From JBDLSY01 sp041170585 (GTDB lineage Bacteria; Pseudomonadota; Gammaproteobacteria; Burkholderiales; Burkholderiaceae_C): a stretch of 33,717 bases of DNA. The stretch spans positions 1 to 33,717 of the forward strand of contig JBEDNN010000024.1 in assembly GCA_041170585.1 (NCBI GenBank). Reading direction: 5' to 3'. Positions 1-7,785 of this stretch are shown piece after piece (position 1 is the first letter of the stretch; each line of letters starts with the position of its first letter). Position numbers and translations under genes: made by a program. Below the pieces are notes generated by a model. The model searched no databases. It saw nothing but the letters and a program-made list of their open reading frames with translations, and was not told the DNA's origin.

Positions 1-1824
1 CCTGATAATGAAGGTGATGGTGGACAGCCAAATCGACCATTGCGTCCAAATGTGATAAGAACAGCCGCCTACATGATCAGCAGACCGCCAGCACTGGTTG
101 AAGGCTCTATACAAATGCCGCCAATGCCGCTTGCCAGTGCAGTGCTTGTTAATAATGCTAGTTCTTCGCCGATAAATCAAATCGCCAAAATTCCTATGTT
201 GCGTTTACGCGGTGGTAGGATACTTCGCACCATAAATACTATAAGTACGATTAATAAGCATACTATAAACGCTAATAGTTTATTTGCGACTGCCATCGCT
301 GGTTTTGATACGCTTAGTGTTACAAAACTGTCTAAAGAAGGACAGCAGACTTTACACTTAATGGACAGAAAACCGTCAGCACTGTTTAGAGGCTTTATAC
401 AAATGCCGTTTGCTTACCAAATTCCGCTTGCTTACCAAATGCCGCTTGCTTACCAAATGCCACTTGCTTACCAAATGCCGCTTGCTTACCAAATGCCGCT
501 TCCTTACGCCAAACTAGCTGGTCGTGATGCAAAAGTGCCTGTAAAAGATGATGGATCAGATAATCAACCATTAAACTTACTAACTTCGCCACGGCGCTTT
601 TTTAGAAGAAAATTACCTTATAAACCACAAAAAATACTCCTAAAAAATACCAGGAGCCTTCATAATATACAACTTAAGGTACCTATAGTTTTACAAAGGG
701 ATATAAGAAAGTATGGACACCAAAACTTTTTAGATGAGTTTGGAAATCCGATACTACCAAAGCAACCTTTTGAAACAAATGAGGGTGGCATCTGTTGGGC
801 TGCTTCCATGGAAATGATGGGGTTTATAAATACTTCTATTCCTGTTCCCCCTTATGCTAAGAGCTGGATTCACGATCATCCAAGCCATTCAAGCAGCTTT
901 AAAAATAAGATTGCTCATTATTTAAGGGTTTCTATGAAAATTGATAAAAAAACTATTTATACAAACAAGACTAAGAAGACTAAGAAAAAATTTAATTATA
1001 TAAAGAGGATTAATGGAAAAATTCAATATATGAAGATAGATGGAAATTTTTTTTGCAGCCGTCAACAGTATGAAAAATCGGTGGGAAAAATGTCAGACTC
1101 CTTTAAAAATCATGAGGGTATTAATTCTTTAGATATATGTATAACGCAAGGGCTAACCCCTGTACTAGATGACCCTAAAAGACTGACCCCTAAAATTCTA
1201 CATGCCTTGCTCAATAAGCATAGCACAGGTGTTTTTGCTGCATATAAGGTGCACAATGGCAACGTGCTTAAGCCTGGACAGAATCATAATGCAGGACACG
1301 CAGTCATAATAACTGGGCTAAGAAATGGTAACGTTATTTATAATGATCCTAACTTTAAATACAGCCAAGAAGTACCTTTTGAACAACTTAAATACGCTTT
1401 ATTTGAAGAGCAATATGCTTTAACTGTAAAAAGTAAAGCAGCTATTTCAGCTTCTGCTGTTATGAACTCAACAAAAAAATTAGAAGAATATTCAAATGAA
1501 GCAATACTTCGATATATCAATCAAAAAGAACTTGAAAAACTAAATACTGTTAAAGATACTGAGGAATTTAGGGAATTTCTTATTCAAGTAAATAAGGTAG
1601 TTCAATCAAGATATAACAAAGCAGTTGAAAAAAAATTAATTGTCACACATCAACAAAGGCGTTCATTAGTTGAAGGACGATCAAATAATCGACTAGATAT
1701 TGATGAACGATCAAATATTGAAGATGTAGTAAAAATATTGCAAAAAAAATTAAACGAACTAGAAAAGCTTTATAAAAAAACATTACGTGATAACGAAACA
1801 AAAAACAATAATGTTAAATTTTAA
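1..1824 (+). CDS. Papain-like cysteine peptidase with repeat-containing N-terminal region (5' end outside window)
   Basis: The frame is open from base 1 to the TAA at 1822-1824, so the true start probably lies upstream. The first possible in-window start is TTG at 40; residue numbers count from it. A papain-like catalytic set is visible: Cys252 in GGICWAASMEM, His420 in AGHAVIITGL and Asn435/Asp436 in YNDPN. This is the Cys...His...Asn/Asp order of C39/C70-like bacterial peptidases. The N-terminal part is low-complexity, with six copies of a QMPLAY hexapeptide (residues 121-156). It also holds two related blocks around residues 18-28 and 108-122 (RPPALVEGSIQMP and RKPSALFRGFIQMP). The C-terminal part (about 470-594) is charged and probably coiled coil. 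No signal peptide can be judged because the N-terminus is missing. The last codons and the stop come from a family A repeat, so the C-terminus may have been replaced. Substrate is unknown; a secreted or effector-type protease is a guess. Confidence 0.75.
   Translation, partial: PDNEGDGGQPNRPLRPNVIRTAAYMISRPPALVEGSIQMPPMPLASAVLVNNASSSPINQIAKIPMLRLRGGRILRTINTISTINKHTINANSLFATAIAGFDTLSVTKLSKEGQQTLHLMDRKPSALFRGFIQMPFAYQIPLAYQMPLAYQMPLAYQMPLAYQMPLPYAKLAGRDAKVPVKDDGSDNQPLNLLTSPRRFFRRKLPYKPQKILLKNTRSLHNIQLKVPIVLQRDIRKYGHQNFLDEFGNPILPKQPFETNEGGICWAASMEMMGFINTSIPVPPYAKSWIHDHPSHSSSFKNKIAHYLRVSMKIDKKTIYTNKTKKTKKKFNYIKRINGKIQYMKIDGNFFCSRQQYEKSVGKMSDSFKNHEGINSLDICITQGLTPVLDDPKRLTPKILHALLNKHSTGVFAAYKVHNGNVLKPGQNHNAGHAVIITGLRNGNVIYNDPNFKYSQEVPFEQLKYALFEEQYALTVKSKAAISASAVMNSTKKLEEYSNEAILRYINQKELEKLNTVKDTEEFREFLIQVNKVVQSRYNKAVEKKLIVTHQQRRSLVEGRSNNRLDIDERSNIEDVVKILQKKLNELEKLYKKTLRDNETKNNNVKF
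400..507 (+). repeat. Six in-frame 18-bp tandem repeats encoding Q-M-P-L-A-Y
   Basis: Six perfect-length 18-bp units run from 400 to 507 with consensus CAAATGCCGCTTGCTTAC. Differences are single bases (a Phe for Leu in unit 1, Ile for Met in unit 2, Pro for Ala in unit 6). The unit length is a multiple of three, so slippage would change the number of hexapeptides without breaking the reading frame. A shorter related stretch lies near 115-136. Confidence 0.95.
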
Positions 1825-1920
1825 CTTTTATAATATTTACACTGGTGCAGTAGCTTGTTCATTTTCCTGATTATTTCTTAAGTATTAAATTTCTTGCATC
1901 AGTGCTATTTGAACACTACC
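1807..1920 (+). mobile_element. Family A MITE-like repeat, copy 1 (diverged)
   Basis: This 114-bp segment aligns end to end with the reverse complement of the copies at 26779 and 26911 and with the partial copy at 33625. It begins AATAATGTTAAATTTTAAC (intact copies begin GGTAATGTT) and ends GCTATTTGAACACTACC. It has drifted most in the middle (about 1845-1885). Its first bases overlap the end of the peptidase gene and provide the last few codons and the TAA. It has no coding capacity, so it would need a transposase supplied from elsewhere. Confidence 0.8.
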
Positions 1921-1956
1921 TGAAAAAATTTTATTTTTTAAGGATTACTACTAGGA

Positions 1957-2745
1957 ATGATTATGCTTTTACCTCGATTAACTTATTTTAAAATTTTTTG
2001 TCAATTAATATTAGCAAATTTTATCTCATATATTTGTATGTCTAATACTGTATTGGCCAGTAAGGCTGCCAAAGCGTCCACAGAAACCAAAATACCTGCT
2101 TATCAATTACCTAACACACTGAATATTCGCTACGAAACTAAAATATTAGGCTTGTCAGGTAAAAGTATTTTAAAATTTAAACGGACTGAACAAACCTATA
2201 ATGCTGAACTCAACACTTATGCCACAGTCTTATTTAAACGGTTTGAAATATTTTATGGGTCTTCAGGTTTACTGACCACAACAGGGCTACAGCCAACATA
2301 CATACAAGAAAAACGGCTACAAAAACCACTCATTACTACCCAATTAGACACAAACAAACAACAGGCAATATCCAGTCAATCAGGTGTACTGCCTTATGAA
2401 CCCAATAGTGTTGATGTATTAAGTGTTGCAATTCAATTAGCGACTTTGCAACAGCTCAATCCGCGTTGGAAAAAAACAGGTACATCACAAGATTTTAAAG
2501 CCTATCGCCCCAGTGGACTAACGATTTGGCGATTTGAAAGCCAAGGTATTCACACTATTACCGTGGCTGGAAAAGCAATAGAAACACTGTACATTAAACG
2601 TATCCCGATTGACCCTAAGGAAGAGGCTGATGAGCAACATTTATGGTTAGACCCTATGCGTTATGGGTTTCCTGTAAAAATGCGGTTTGTTGATAAAAAA
2701 GGCCGTAGTGCCGATATTTTAATGGTTGATTGGCAAGAATCATAA
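1957..2745 (+). CDS. DUF3108 domain-containing periplasmic protein
   Basis: The 262-residue protein has an N-terminal hydrophobic stretch (about residues 9-34, ending near VLASKA) that looks like a signal peptide. The rest resembles the DUF3108 family: a beta-rich start (LNIRYETKILGLSGKS), the GLQPTYIQEKR segment, DVLSVAIQLATL, and a C-terminal block with LWLDPMRYGFPVKMRF followed by a Lys-Gly turn. The family is widespread in proteobacterial envelopes and has no settled biochemical role. AAGGA at 1940-1944 serves the first ATG with a long spacing. A second ATG at 1963 has AGGA six bases upstream and may be the true start. The stop is 24 bases before the restriction enzyme gene, so the two could share a transcript. 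Confidence 0.8.
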   Translation: MIMLLPRLTYFKIFCQLILANFISYICMSNTVLASKAAKASTETKIPAYQLPNTLNIRYETKILGLSGKSILKFKRTEQTYNAELNTYATVLFKRFEIFYGSSGLLTTTGLQPTYIQEKRLQKPLITTQLDTNKQQAISSQSGVLPYEPNSVDVLSVAIQLATLQQLNPRWKKTGTSQDFKAYRPSGLTIWRFESQGIHTITVAGKAIETLYIKRIPIDPKEEADEQHLWLDPMRYGFPVKMRFVDKKGRSADILMVDWQES

Positions 2746-2769
2746 TTATTTACATATTAACTATAACCC

Positions 2770-5700
2770 ATGACCCCACTTAACTTATCCAATAACGCAC
2801 TTTTCCCGTGGCTACACAACAGCTTATATGATGACAATTATGTACGGCATTTATTGAACCTTCAAATTGCCACAGAGACCACACATAGCCTGCACAATTG
2901 GTTACAACAGCATATTGCGACTACACAAAATATCACTAATAACGAGGCCCAACTAGAAGATGAGTTTGTTAAACCGCTACTAGAGCAACTGGGTTGGTAC
3001 AGTGTTAAGCAAGTTGGTTTAACCGCACAAGGCAAATTTCAAGAATTAGACTGGGCATTAACTTTAAGCGATAACGCCGCCCAAATCCTCAAAGCCAGCC
3101 GTGAACCGCAACATATTACCGCGATTGTGGAATGTAAGTCGCCTGCTATTGCCTTAGACAATGGCAAAGCCAACGCCACTAATCCACATTTTCAATTGAT
3201 GCAGTATCTGAATATGTACCGCGTTCATTATGGATTTTTAACCAATGGTGGCTTATGGCGTTTTTATGATAACCAAGCACTACACAGTAAAAAAGCCTAT
3301 TTAGAATTTAATTTACCCGCCCTGCTGGCAATTGCTGATACTGATGAACAAGCCCGTGCTATTGCCTTGTTTGCCTTGTATTTTGCCAAAGCCAGTTACA
3401 CTGCAACCATTGACGGGACTACAACGCCGATTCAAAGTACCGCAACCCGTGCCGCTGACTACGCCTTTGAACTAGAAAGCAATTTAAAGTCAGTGATTTA
3501 TGGTACAGATGGTGAAGATTCTTTGTTTGAACGTATCGGACAAGCTATTCATACTGCCTCACCCACTGCCCCATTAGAACAAGTGTATGAAAATGCGATG
3601 GTACTACTCTATCGCTTACTGTTTATTGTGTATTTTGAAGACAATAACCGCAGTTTATTAGAGGCTCACCCACATTATCAACAACACAGTTTAAGCCGTT
3701 TAAACGAAGGTTTGAAGCTGGCAACGCCTATTACTGAACGCCTACATAACGGTATTTATGAATTACGTCATTTATTTACACTGTTAAATGAAGGGGCAGC
3801 CGATATTAATATTCCATTGTTTAATGGCGGTTTATTTGACCCCAGCAAAGCCCCTTTATTAGCAGTACCCAAATTATTTAGCAATAAGGCATTACGAGAT
3901 TTACTGGCACAATTGCTATATAAAACCCAAGCAGGTAAAGCTTTACTCAATATGCGGCGGGATTATAAAAATATGTCCATCACCCATTTAGGGCGTATTT
4001 ACGAAGGCTTATTGGAATACCGCTTTATTCAAGTAGCAGGTGAACGCCCTACCTATATTGCCTATAAAAAAGGCAAAACGACTACTGATGCCTATTTATC
4101 CGCCTATGAATTAGCCGTATTTAAGAAAGCCGCTGCTAAAGATAAAAGTATTAGTATTTTGCGTGAAGATGCCTTGCGTGAAGGACAAATTTATTTACGC
4201 AGTGCCAGCAATAGCCGTAAAACTACCGCCAGTTATTACACGCCCACGGAACTATCCAGTTTTTTAATCAAGGCAGGTATTGACCGTGCTGTAGACGTAG
4301 ATAAAAAAGCCATCGCCAGTTTAACTATTTTAGACAATGCCTGTGGCAGTGGGCATTTTTTAGTCGAAGCTTTAGGGTATTTATCGCAACGGGCTTTAGC
4401 CCGCATAGACAGTGAACCTGAATTACGCAGTTTATTAGAACAAGAACGTATTAAAATTACTGAACAAATCAATGCTTTAGCATTAAACGTTGAGCTAGAT
4501 GATGCCCAAATTTTAAAACGGGCTTTATTAAAACGCTGTATTTATGGCGTAGATTTGAACCCATTTGCCGTAGAACTCACGCGGCTTAGTTTATGGATTG
4601 ATTCGTTTATTTTTGGCACACCCTTGAGCTTTATTGAACACCATATTCAACATGGCAATGCTTTAATGGGGGCAACACAAGCCGAGTTTTTAGCCTATAC
4701 CCGCAGTGCTGCCGCGACTGATTTATTTGCTGAACAAGATTTACACACCGAATTTGTCGCTTTAGGCGATGTAATGGCGGAGTTATCCGCCTTACGCGAT
4801 ACCACCAGTGCCGAAATTCAACACTCTAAAATTATTTATACCCGTAAAATCGCTCCAAAACTAAGCAAACTGTCTACGGCTTTAAGCCTAATCAGTACGC
4901 GTAAACTGTGGGCAGCCCAAGGACGACACGGCGATGTTAAAGCACTGGACGCACAGCCAGAACTAGCCGCTGCCTTGTTTAATAAAGGCTTAACCTATTT
5001 GATTGATTTACCCAATGCCACTGCCGCCGAACAATTAGTCATTGAACAAGCCAACGTCCGCCGTACCGAACTGGCCGCTACAGTAGCACAGATTGAAACC
5101 TGTGCCGCCCAACACCATTTTTTTCATTATGAAATCGCCTTCCCCGAAGTATTCGCCCACCCTGACAAAAGCCAACAAGGCTTTGATTTAATTTGTGGCA
5201 ATCCACCGTGGGATAAAACTCAATTTTCTGATGCTGATTTTTTCCCGCAATACCACAGCAACTACCGCAGCTTAAAAAACAGCGAAAAAGCCACCGTACA
5301 AACGGAGCAGCTGGCCAAGCCCGCCGTTAAAGCCGCCTACACGGTCAGCAAAACCACCATTGAACACGCCAATCAGTATTATAAAACTGGCTTTCCACTC
5401 AATGCTGGTGCGGGGCATACTAATTTATTTCGTTTATTTGTGGAACGCAATTTGACGCTACTAAAAAGCGGCGGTAGCTTAAACTATGTCTTGCCCAGTG
5501 CCTTGTTGTTTGAAGAAGGGTCACAAACCTTACGCAAACATATTTTTAAGGCAATGCAGATGCCGTTTTTTTATAGTTTTGAAAACCGTGAACCGCTGTT
5601 TCCTGAAGTAGATTCTCGGTTTAAATTTGCCATGATGCAAATCGTTAATACGCCACTCACCGTCAAACAGGCAGAGACTTACGCTATAGATACCGCTTTT

Positions 5701-6723
5701 TATTTAGGGCGGGTGGCCGATTTAGCACAAGACGGCGTTAAAACACCGTATCCTTTGGCATTGTTAAAACAACTGTCGCCCGAACAATGGGCAATGATGG
5801 AGTTAAAAAATGCCGCTGATTTGCCGATTTTAGAGCGTTGCTACACTGCATTTGCCCCACTGCATGAACGCTGGCTAAATTTTCGTAATGAATTAAATAT
5901 GACCAATGACAAGGATTTATTCCTTGAAACGCCTGCCACAGGACGGCTGCCTTTGTTTGAAGGCAAAATGATTTGGCAGTACACCGCACAATTGGCTAAA
6001 CCACAATACTGGTTGAATCAAACTGATTTTGACCAACGCCTTGCCAGCAAAGAGCTGTATCGTATGGCACAAGATTTTGGCGTAACCCGTGCCGAAGCCC
6101 AAAAACACGCCTACGCCGTACGCTATGACCGTGAGTTTTATCGGATTGGAGTTCGATTGATTGCTAGAGACACTGATGAACGCACTTTAATCTTTAGCCT
6201 GTTGCCTAAAAATTGCGGTGTTGGGCATTCTATGTTTGTAAGCGTACCAAAAACGTATGTATTAAACGGTGAGGCAGCAACGGCAACTGCTGGAATTAGC
6301 GAAGTGAGTAGCTTGCGTTTATTGTTTGCCTTGGCTTGGTTGAACAGTTTGCCGTGTGATTGGATTGCACGGTTTACGATTCAAATCAATGTAAGTATGA
6401 CCTATTTATACCGTTTACCGATGCCACAGCCGACTGATGCCGAGATTCTTGCCACCCCCGCGTTTAAAACTTTAGCTAAAAATGCGGCTTTGCTGACTTT
6501 GCACAGTGATTGGGCAGCGTTTGAACCGTTGGCAGCAGTGTTTGACATTAAACCCAGTGATTTACCGCAAACCGATGAGCAGTATGACCGTTTGCGTTAT
6601 CAAAACGATACCTTAGTGGCACAGTGTTATGGTTTAAGCGATGCCGATGTACGCCATATTTTAAAAGGCTTTCCCGTGATGCTAAAAAAACGCCCAGAAT
6701 ACGCGGCGTTGTTTGGGGGTTAG
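2770..6723 (+). CDS. Single-chain Eco57I-type (type IIG-like) restriction-modification enzyme
   Basis: The 1317-residue protein combines the parts expected of a fused restriction enzyme and N6-adenine methyltransferase. An N-terminal PD-(D/E)xK-like nuclease domain shows Asp94 (ELDWAL) and Glu121-Cys-Lys123 (IVECKSP), inside a fold resembling the N-terminus of type I HsdR subunits. The methyltransferase core has motif I DNACGSGHF (522-530) for S-adenosylmethionine binding and motif IV NPPW (811-814), preceded by TASYYTPTELS. The C-terminal part after about residue 850 should contain the target recognition domain. No separate specificity, methylase or nuclease gene adjoins it, and no BREX or DISARM genes are present, which favours a solitary type IIG enzyme over PglX or DrmM. 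No Shine-Dalgarno sequence precedes the ATG. Recognition sequence cannot be predicted. Confidence 0.85.
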   Translation: MTPLNLSNNALFPWLHNSLYDDNYVRHLLNLQIATETTHSLHNWLQQHIATTQNITNNEAQLEDEFVKPLLEQLGWYSVKQVGLTAQGKFQELDWALTLSDNAAQILKASREPQHITAIVECKSPAIALDNGKANATNPHFQLMQYLNMYRVHYGFLTNGGLWRFYDNQALHSKKAYLEFNLPALLAIADTDEQARAIALFALYFAKASYTATIDGTTTPIQSTATRAADYAFELESNLKSVIYGTDGEDSLFERIGQAIHTASPTAPLEQVYENAMVLLYRLLFIVYFEDNNRSLLEAHPHYQQHSLSRLNEGLKLATPITERLHNGIYELRHLFTLLNEGAADINIPLFNGGLFDPSKAPLLAVPKLFSNKALRDLLAQLLYKTQAGKALLNMRRDYKNMSITHLGRIYEGLLEYRFIQVAGERPTYIAYKKGKTTTDAYLSAYELAVFKKAAAKDKSISILREDALREGQIYLRSASNSRKTTASYYTPTELSSFLIKAGIDRAVDVDKKAIASLTILDNACGSGHFLVEALGYLSQRALARIDSEPELRSLLEQERIKITEQINALALNVELDDAQILKRALLKRCIYGVDLNPFAVELTRLSLWIDSFIFGTPLSFIEHHIQHGNALMGATQAEFLAYTRSAAATDLFAEQDLHTEFVALGDVMAELSALRDTTSAEIQHSKIIYTRKIAPKLSKLSTALSLISTRKLWAAQGRHGDVKALDAQPELAAALFNKGLTYLIDLPNATAAEQLVIEQANVRRTELAATVAQIETCAAQHHFFHYEIAFPEVFAHPDKSQQGFDLICGNPPWDKTQFSDADFFPQYHSNYRSLKNSEKATVQTEQLAKPAVKAAYTVSKTTIEHANQYYKTGFPLNAGAGHTNLFRLFVERNLTLLKSGGSLNYVLPSALLFEEGSQTLRKHIFKAMQMPFFYSFENREPLFPEVDSRFKFAMMQIVNTPLTVKQAETYAIDTAFYLGRVADLAQDGVKTPYPLALLKQLSPEQWAMMELKNAADLPILERCYTAFAPLHERWLNFRNELNMTNDKDLFLETPATGRLPLFEGKMIWQYTAQLAKPQYWLNQTDFDQRLASKELYRMAQDFGVTRAEAQKHAYAVRYDREFYRIGVRLIARDTDERTLIFSLLPKNCGVGHSMFVSVPKTYVLNGEAATATAGISEVSSLRLLFALAWLNSLPCDWIARFTIQINVSMTYLYRLPMPQPTDAEILATPAFKTLAKNAALLTLHSDWAAFEPLAAVFDIKPSDLPQTDEQYDRLRYQNDTLVAQCYGLSDADVRHILKGFPVMLKKRPEYAALFGG

Positions 6724-6734
6724 GTTTTTTATGA

Positions 6735-6764
6735 TTGACAATAATAAAAGAAACCATTTAAAAT
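6735..6764 (+). promoter_or_regulatory. Candidate sigma-70 promoter for higB
   Basis: A perfect TTGACA (6735-6740) is followed after 18 bases by TAAAAT (6759-6764), about 30 bases upstream of the toxin ATG. The hexamers are the best sigma-70-like pair I noticed by eye near this gene. It would give the toxin its own transcript, which matters because the antitoxin lies on the opposite strand. Confidence 0.45.
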
Positions 6765-6795
6765 TTTGGCGATAATTAACGGTGATTAACTATAT

Positions 6796-7083
6796 ATGAT
6801 TAAAAGCTTCAAAAACTCGCTCACAGAAAAATTTTATAGCACAGGAAAGACTCGTGGATTACCTGCTGAAATTATTAAACGGGCAGTAAGGCGATTACAA
6901 CAACTTGATGTGGCAACCGAACTTGATGATTTACGTTGCCCACCATCTAATCATTTAAAGGCACTAGATGGTAGTCGCAGTGGACAGCACAGTATACGTA
7001 TTAATGACCAATGGCGATTATGTTTTGTATGGGGTGGCAGCGACGCTTTTGATGTTGAGATTGTGGACTACCATCAAAAATAA
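6796..7083 (+). CDS. higB: HigB/RelE-family toxin (mRNA interferase)
   Basis: The 95-residue protein matches the HigB branch of the RelE/ParE superfamily: MIKSFK at the start, a helical middle (IIKRAVRRLQQLDVA), the LKALDGSR turn, and the diagnostic end GQHSIRINDQWRLCFVW followed by VEIVDYH. Family members cleave mRNA on the ribosome and are held inactive by HigA. Length is normal and no frame damage is visible, so the toxin looks intact. In most loci higA follows on the same strand as part of one operon. Here the HigA-like gene lies tail to tail on the other strand with five bases between the stop codons, so the two cannot be co-transcribed from a shared promoter. Confidence 0.88.
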   Translation: MIKSFKNSLTEKFYSTGKTRGLPAEIIKRAVRRLQQLDVATELDDLRCPPSNHLKALDGSRSGQHSIRINDQWRLCFVWGGSDAFDVEIVDYHQK

Positions 7084-7098
7084 TTTGCTTATGCAAAT
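7083..7098. other. Small perfect hairpin across the convergent higB/higA stop codons
   Basis: ATTTGC-TTAT-GCAAAT forms a 6-bp stem with a 4-base loop between and over the two stop codons. It is AT-rich and has no T-run, so it is a poor terminator. With no stronger terminator visible, the two transcripts probably overlap at their 3' ends. Confidence 0.4.
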
Positions 7099-7385
7099 AG
7101 ATAAATTACTTCGTTTAAATGGTTGCGTGTTTCTTGCGAAACTGTTTTTAAGTCATAAGCGGTTTGTAAATTTAACCAGTACTGTGGAGATTGTCCGAAA
7201 GCCTTGCCAAATAATAAACTTAATTCAACAGTTATTGACTCTGTACCTTGCAAGATAGCCGCTATTTTAATTGTTGGTACACCAATACTACGCGAAAAAT
7301 TAGCCAGTGTCATTGGAGTATCTTCTAAAATTTCCGCTAAAAATTCACCAGGGTGAATGGCTGGTAATTGATTATTAGGATTCAT
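7089..7385 (-). CDS. higA: HigA-family antitoxin (XRE-type helix-turn-helix)
   Basis: The 98-residue protein carries the HigA signature. It opens with HPGEFLAEILED, continues with a helix-turn-helix region (MTLANFSRSIGVPTIKIAAI), and then shows ITVELSLLFGKAFGQSPQYWLNLQ and AYDLK. The segment QSPQYWLNLQ is typical of HigA. The recognition helix (KIAAILQGTE) departs from the usual RINDIVNGKR pattern, so DNA specificity may be altered. The gene starts at a TTATTATG context with no Shine-Dalgarno sequence. It should neutralise the convergent HigB and repress its own promoter, possibly through the repeats at 7416-7457. Because that promoter is separate from the higB promoter, HigA autoregulation may not control toxin transcription. 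It could also be a relic partner of a different HigB. Confidence 0.85.
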   Translation of the reverse strand: MNPNNQLPAIHPGEFLAEILEDTPMTLANFSRSIGVPTIKIAAILQGTESITVELSLLFGKAFGQSPQYWLNLQTAYDLKTVSQETRNHLNEVIYLFA

Positions 7386-7415
7386 AATAAATTATTTTTA
7401 GTTACTTAAAATATG

Positions 7416-7457
7416 TCATTTGATTTATATTTTATATCATTTAATGTATATTTTATA
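7416..7457 (-). promoter_or_regulatory. Two 21-bp direct repeats upstream of higA (candidate operator)
   Basis: TCATTTGATTTATATTTTAT and TCATTTAATGTATATTTTAT, each followed by A, lie back to back at 7416-7436 and 7437-7457 and differ at two positions. They sit 30-70 bases upstream of the antitoxin start and are flanked by an inverted pair (GTTACTTAAA near 7401, its complement near 7460). The position suits binding by a helix-turn-helix autorepressor. Function is inferred only from position and repetition. Confidence 0.35.
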
Positions 7458-7581
7458 TTATTTAAGTAATATTAACTAATCCGTATATTTAAATAATCCG
7501 CTTGTTTAACTTACAATTAATTTTAATATCAAGATTGTGGATTACTATTAAAAAATGTTGTAAAAATTACATTTATTAAAG

Positions 7582-7679
7582 GTAGGGGCAAATCTTGTGT
7601 TCGCCCGATGTTGTTTTGAATGTAGTATTCACCCAATAATTAAATAAAAACAAGGCGAACACATAGGTTCACCCCTACG
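7582..7679. repeat. 98-bp imperfect palindrome of the GTAGGGGC...GTTCGCC type
   Basis: The left arm reads GTAGGGGCAAATCTTGTG then TTCGCCC. The right arm reads GGCGAACACATAGGTTCA then CCCCTAC, the reverse complement with a few mismatches. The centre is AT-rich. Similar GTAGGGGCGAA-type inverted repeats are scattered in many cyanobacterial and some large sulfur-bacterial genomes as MITE-like elements. Its GC content contrasts with the surrounding gap. It takes up much of the 400-base gene-free stretch 7386-7785. The rest of that gap holds the higA repeats and the pstS promoter. Confidence 0.7.
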
Positions 7680-7686
7680 TCCAAAA

Positions 7687-7730
7687 ATCTCAATAAGATT
7701 CATATAATATTCATAAAGTCCAGCGATAAT
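7687..7730 (+). promoter_or_regulatory. Pho box and -10 element of the pstS promoter
   Basis: Three consecutive 11-base units (ATCTCAATAAG, ATTCATATAAT, ATTCATAAAGT) start at 7687, 7698 and 7709. The last two share ATTCATA exactly 11 bases apart, which is the spacing and T.CAT core of the PhoB site. GATAAT at 7725-7730 lies about ten bases downstream, the usual place for a -10 hexamer when the Pho box replaces the -35. It would let phosphorylated PhoB activate pstS. Confidence 0.6.
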
Positions 7731-7785
7731 ATAAATATCAAAATATTTTTAAACCATTGAATTATTTTTAACTACCTTCTATTTT

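Noticed and set aside
400..507. Direct repeats that could suggest a CRISPR array
   Set aside because: Units are contiguous with no spacers, in frame inside a coding region, and too short at 18 bp. No cas genes are present.
2770..6723. BREX PglX or DISARM methylase
   Set aside because: No BrxA/B/C, PglZ, BrxL or DISARM genes adjoin it, and the chain has its own N-terminal nuclease motif.
6968..7258. Plus-strand open frame overlapping higB and antisense to higA
   Set aside because: It has no recognisable features and conflicts with two well-supported genes.
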